Origin: an uncultured Alistipes sp.
Lineage (GTDB): Bacteria; Bacteroidota; Bacteroidia; Bacteroidales; Rikenellaceae
Reading direction: 5' to 3'
DNA length: 8,992 nucleotides
Assembly (NCBI GenBank): GCA_910586375.1
Contig: CAJUIE010000070.1
Coordinates: forward strand, 1-8,992
The translations under genes and the position numbers were made by a program. Every line of letters begins with the position of its first letter. Positions within the stretch are counted from its first letter, which is position 1. The notes under the pieces were generated by a model. It did no database searches. It was not told the origin of the DNA and was given only the letters and a program-made list of their open reading frames with translations. Shown one piece after another: positions 7,701-8,992 of this stretch.

Positions 7701-7716
7701 CTTAATTGAGCGAGCC

Positions 7717-8406
7717 ATGTATTATTACGACCCGAACGATCGAAAGCCTCGTCGGTGGGCGCTTGTGGCGGCTGTGGCTTATGCCTTGCTGCTCGCTGCG
7801 TCGTTTGCGTGGGTGTCGTTCGACTTCACGCCCGTGGTGGAGAAACCCGGTGATACGATTCTGGTGGAGTTCATCGAACCTCCCGTGCCCGAGCCTCCGC
7901 AGCCGCCTGCGAAGAGGGTTGCCGAGCCGCGGATACACGATGTCGCAGCACCCCAGGAGCAGACGGCGCAGGCCTCCGGGCCCGACGAGACGACCCGAAC
8001 CCCTAACCCTCAGGCACAGTTCCGCATGCCTAAGAGCGGGCCCGACGAACCTGCCGACGCCGGGAATCCCCATGCTCCCGAGGGCGCGGAGAAAACAGCC
8101 GGCAACGGCCCGGGACTCAATCCCGATGGATTCGACCAACTCGACAAGGGGTTGCAGGGCCGCGGTCTTATCGGGGCCTTGCCGCGCCCCTCTTACCCGG
8201 GCACTAAGTCGGGCAAGATCGTCATTCGTGTGACCGTAGGCCCTAAGGGCGATGTTACGGGTGCTGCGTTTGAACCGCAGGGCTCGACGCAGAACGACGC
8301 CGACTTAGTTGCCGCAGCCCTTGCTGCAGCCCGTAAAGCCCGCTTCACCGAGAGCCGCGCCGTGGTGCAGGGAGGTACTATAACGTATATTTTTCGGATG
8401 AAATAA
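7717..8406 (+). CDS. tonB: TonB-family energy transducer
   Basis: TonB proteins carry energy from the ExbB-ExbD channel across the periplasm to outer-membrane receptors. This 229-aa protein has a short cytoplasmic head (1-13, ending KPRR), one membrane helix (about 14-35), and a Pro/Glu-rich linker that starts with EPPVPEPPQPPAKR (54-67) and runs to about residue 135. The C-terminal domain (about 145-229) contains RPSYPGTKSGKIVIRVTVGPKGDV and ends with TITYIFRMK, the pattern of short Bacteroidetes TonB C-terminal domains. Inside the linker, SGPDE occurs twice exactly 20 residues apart, encoded by an identical 12-base stretch at 7977 and 8037, hinting at an old duplication. The ATG follows a GAG-rich stretch (GAGCGAG) that may serve as a weak ribosome binding site. 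It is separated from exbD by the repeat-like spacer. A TolA-like role is an alternative. Confidence 0.9.
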   Translation: MYYYDPNDRKPRRWALVAAVAYALLLAASFAWVSFDFTPVVEKPGDTILVEFIEPPVPEPPQPPAKRVAEPRIHDVAAPQEQTAQASGPDETTRTPNPQAQFRMPKSGPDEPADAGNPHAPEGAEKTAGNGPGLNPDGFDQLDKGLQGRGLIGALPRPSYPGTKSGKIVIRVTVGPKGDVTGAAFEPQGSTQNDADLVAAALAAARKARFTESRAVVQGGTITYIFRMK

Positions 8407-8415
8407 GTTTGTACG

Positions 8416-8835
8416 ATGAAACGAATCCTGTTTGTCTGGGCCTGCTGCCTTTTCCTCGGCACGACATCTGCTGGTGCCGCGCTTCGTATACCGCATGAGA
8501 CAGCCTCCGGGAGCGATGGCGCGTTGCTGGTGCTGCCCGTTGCGACGCACGACTTCGGCGACGTCCGCCGTAGGGGCGGAGACCTCGAAAAGGAGTTTGT
8601 TTTCCGCAACGAGGGGAGAGCTCCGCTGGTCATTGTGCGTGTGCTGACCTCTTGTTCGTGCTTTCGGGCAACTTATCCCAGGCGCCCCGTGGCACCTGGT
8701 GACGAAGGGGTTATACGTATTGTTTATGAGCCACACAAAAGCGCTCCGGGTGCTTTCAACCGGGTGATCCAGATCTACTCCAATTCGACCGGCGGTCGCG
8801 AGATCATTTCCGTTCAGGGTAACTCCATCGAATAA
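8416..8835 (+). CDS. DUF1573 domain periplasmic protein
   Basis: This 139-aa protein has a signal peptide at about residues 1-21 (KR head, hydrophobic core, SAGA before Ala22), so it should be exported. There is no lipobox; the early Cys pair (10-11) lies within the hydrophobic core. The mature part is a DUF1573 domain, an immunoglobulin-like fold common in Bacteroidetes. It is recognised by THDFGDV (44-50), FRNEGRAPLVI (63-73), the TSCSC motif (78-82), VAPGDEGVIRIVYEP (92-106) and GAFNRVIQIYSNS (112-124). No catalytic role is established for the family; protein binding or envelope scaffolding is possible. The two Cys residues of the motif could form a disulfide or be metal ligands (inference). 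It begins 9 bases after the tonB stop, so it is very likely translated from the same transcript. Confidence 0.88.
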   Translation: MKRILFVWACCLFLGTTSAGAALRIPHETASGSDGALLVLPVATHDFGDVRRRGGDLEKEFVFRNEGRAPLVIVRVLTSCSCFRATYPRRPVAPGDEGVIRIVYEPHKSAPGAFNRVIQIYSNSTGGREIISVQGNSIE

Positions 8836-8853
8836 TTACCTATATATAATAAC

Positions 8854-8992
8854 ATGGCACTTCTCTTCACTCATGCTACCGTCCTGCCGATGACGGCCGC
8901 CAGCGACGCCCCCTGCACCTTCTGCGGTGCCGTGGGCATTGTCGATAACCGCATCGCGTTCGTTTCGGCTGATCCCGCGGTTGAAACGGCTT
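8854..8992 (+). CDS. Probable amidohydrolase, N-terminal fragment (runs off the window)
   Basis: Only the first 46 codons are present; the frame is open to the window edge. The translated start reads MALLFTHATVLPMTA and then GAVGIVDNRIAFVSAD. This is the pattern of the N-terminal beta-sandwich of amidohydrolases (a strand naming the compound, a variable loop, then a strand of the form G-x-x-V/I-x-x-x-R-I-A-x-V). The closest type by eye is the S-adenosylhomocysteine/5-methylthioadenosine/chlorohydrolase group of metal-dependent deaminases. The metal-binding HxH motif would lie beyond the edge, so the substrate is unproven. It starts 18 bases after the DUF1573 stop, behind an AT-rich stretch, and may share that transcript. 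Confidence 0.7.
   Translation, partial: MALLFTHATVLPMTAASDAPCTFCGAVGIVDNRIAFVSADPAVETA

Noticed and set aside
7534..7716. A small peptide gene or structured ncRNA gene in the exbD-tonB spacer.
   Set aside because: There is no convincing start codon with a plausible reading frame and no promoter box. The hairpins are better explained by the repeat-like element.

Overview
The window looks like chromosomal DNA from a Bacteroidales bacterium, most likely a GC-rich gut lineage such as Alistipes/Rikenellaceae (inference). The clues are a TsaD of Bacteroidales type, a TamB-like giant protein, a Bacteroidetes-style ExbB/ExbD/short TonB set, a DUF1573 protein, a TAnnTTTG-type -7 promoter box, and weak or absent Shine-Dalgarno sequences. 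Coding density is high and no stretch over 300 bases lacks a gene.

Layout. On the minus strand, tsaD (tRNA t6A synthesis) is followed 12 bases later by a small lipoprotein gene. A short AT-rich divergent control region (about 1710-1829) separates these from a plus-strand run. That run contains tamB (1526 aa), exbB, exbD, a TonB-family gene, a DUF1573 protein gene, and the first 46 codons of a probable amidohydrolase that leaves the window. Gaps in the plus-strand run are 37, 6, 183, 9 and 18 bases, so apart from the 183-base gap it reads like one operon or two closely spaced ones.

How the genes may work together. TamB-family proteins are AsmA-like bridges that span the periplasm and serve outer-membrane assembly or lipid traffic. 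ExbB-ExbD is an inner-membrane proton channel that energises TonB, which pulls on outer-membrane partners. Their order here suggests a shared envelope-biogenesis unit, but this is inferred from position only. TsaD is an unrelated housekeeping enzyme that shares the divergent promoter region.

The least ordinary pieces are non-coding. One is the 183-base exbD-tonB spacer, a GC-rich, hairpin-dense block bounded by near-perfect 18-base inverted repeats (MITE/REP-like). The other is a perfect 8-base inverted repeat lying against the putative tamB promoter. I see no tRNA, rRNA, CRISPR array, transposase or phage gene. I did not find a convincing entirely new system; most of the window is core-genome material.
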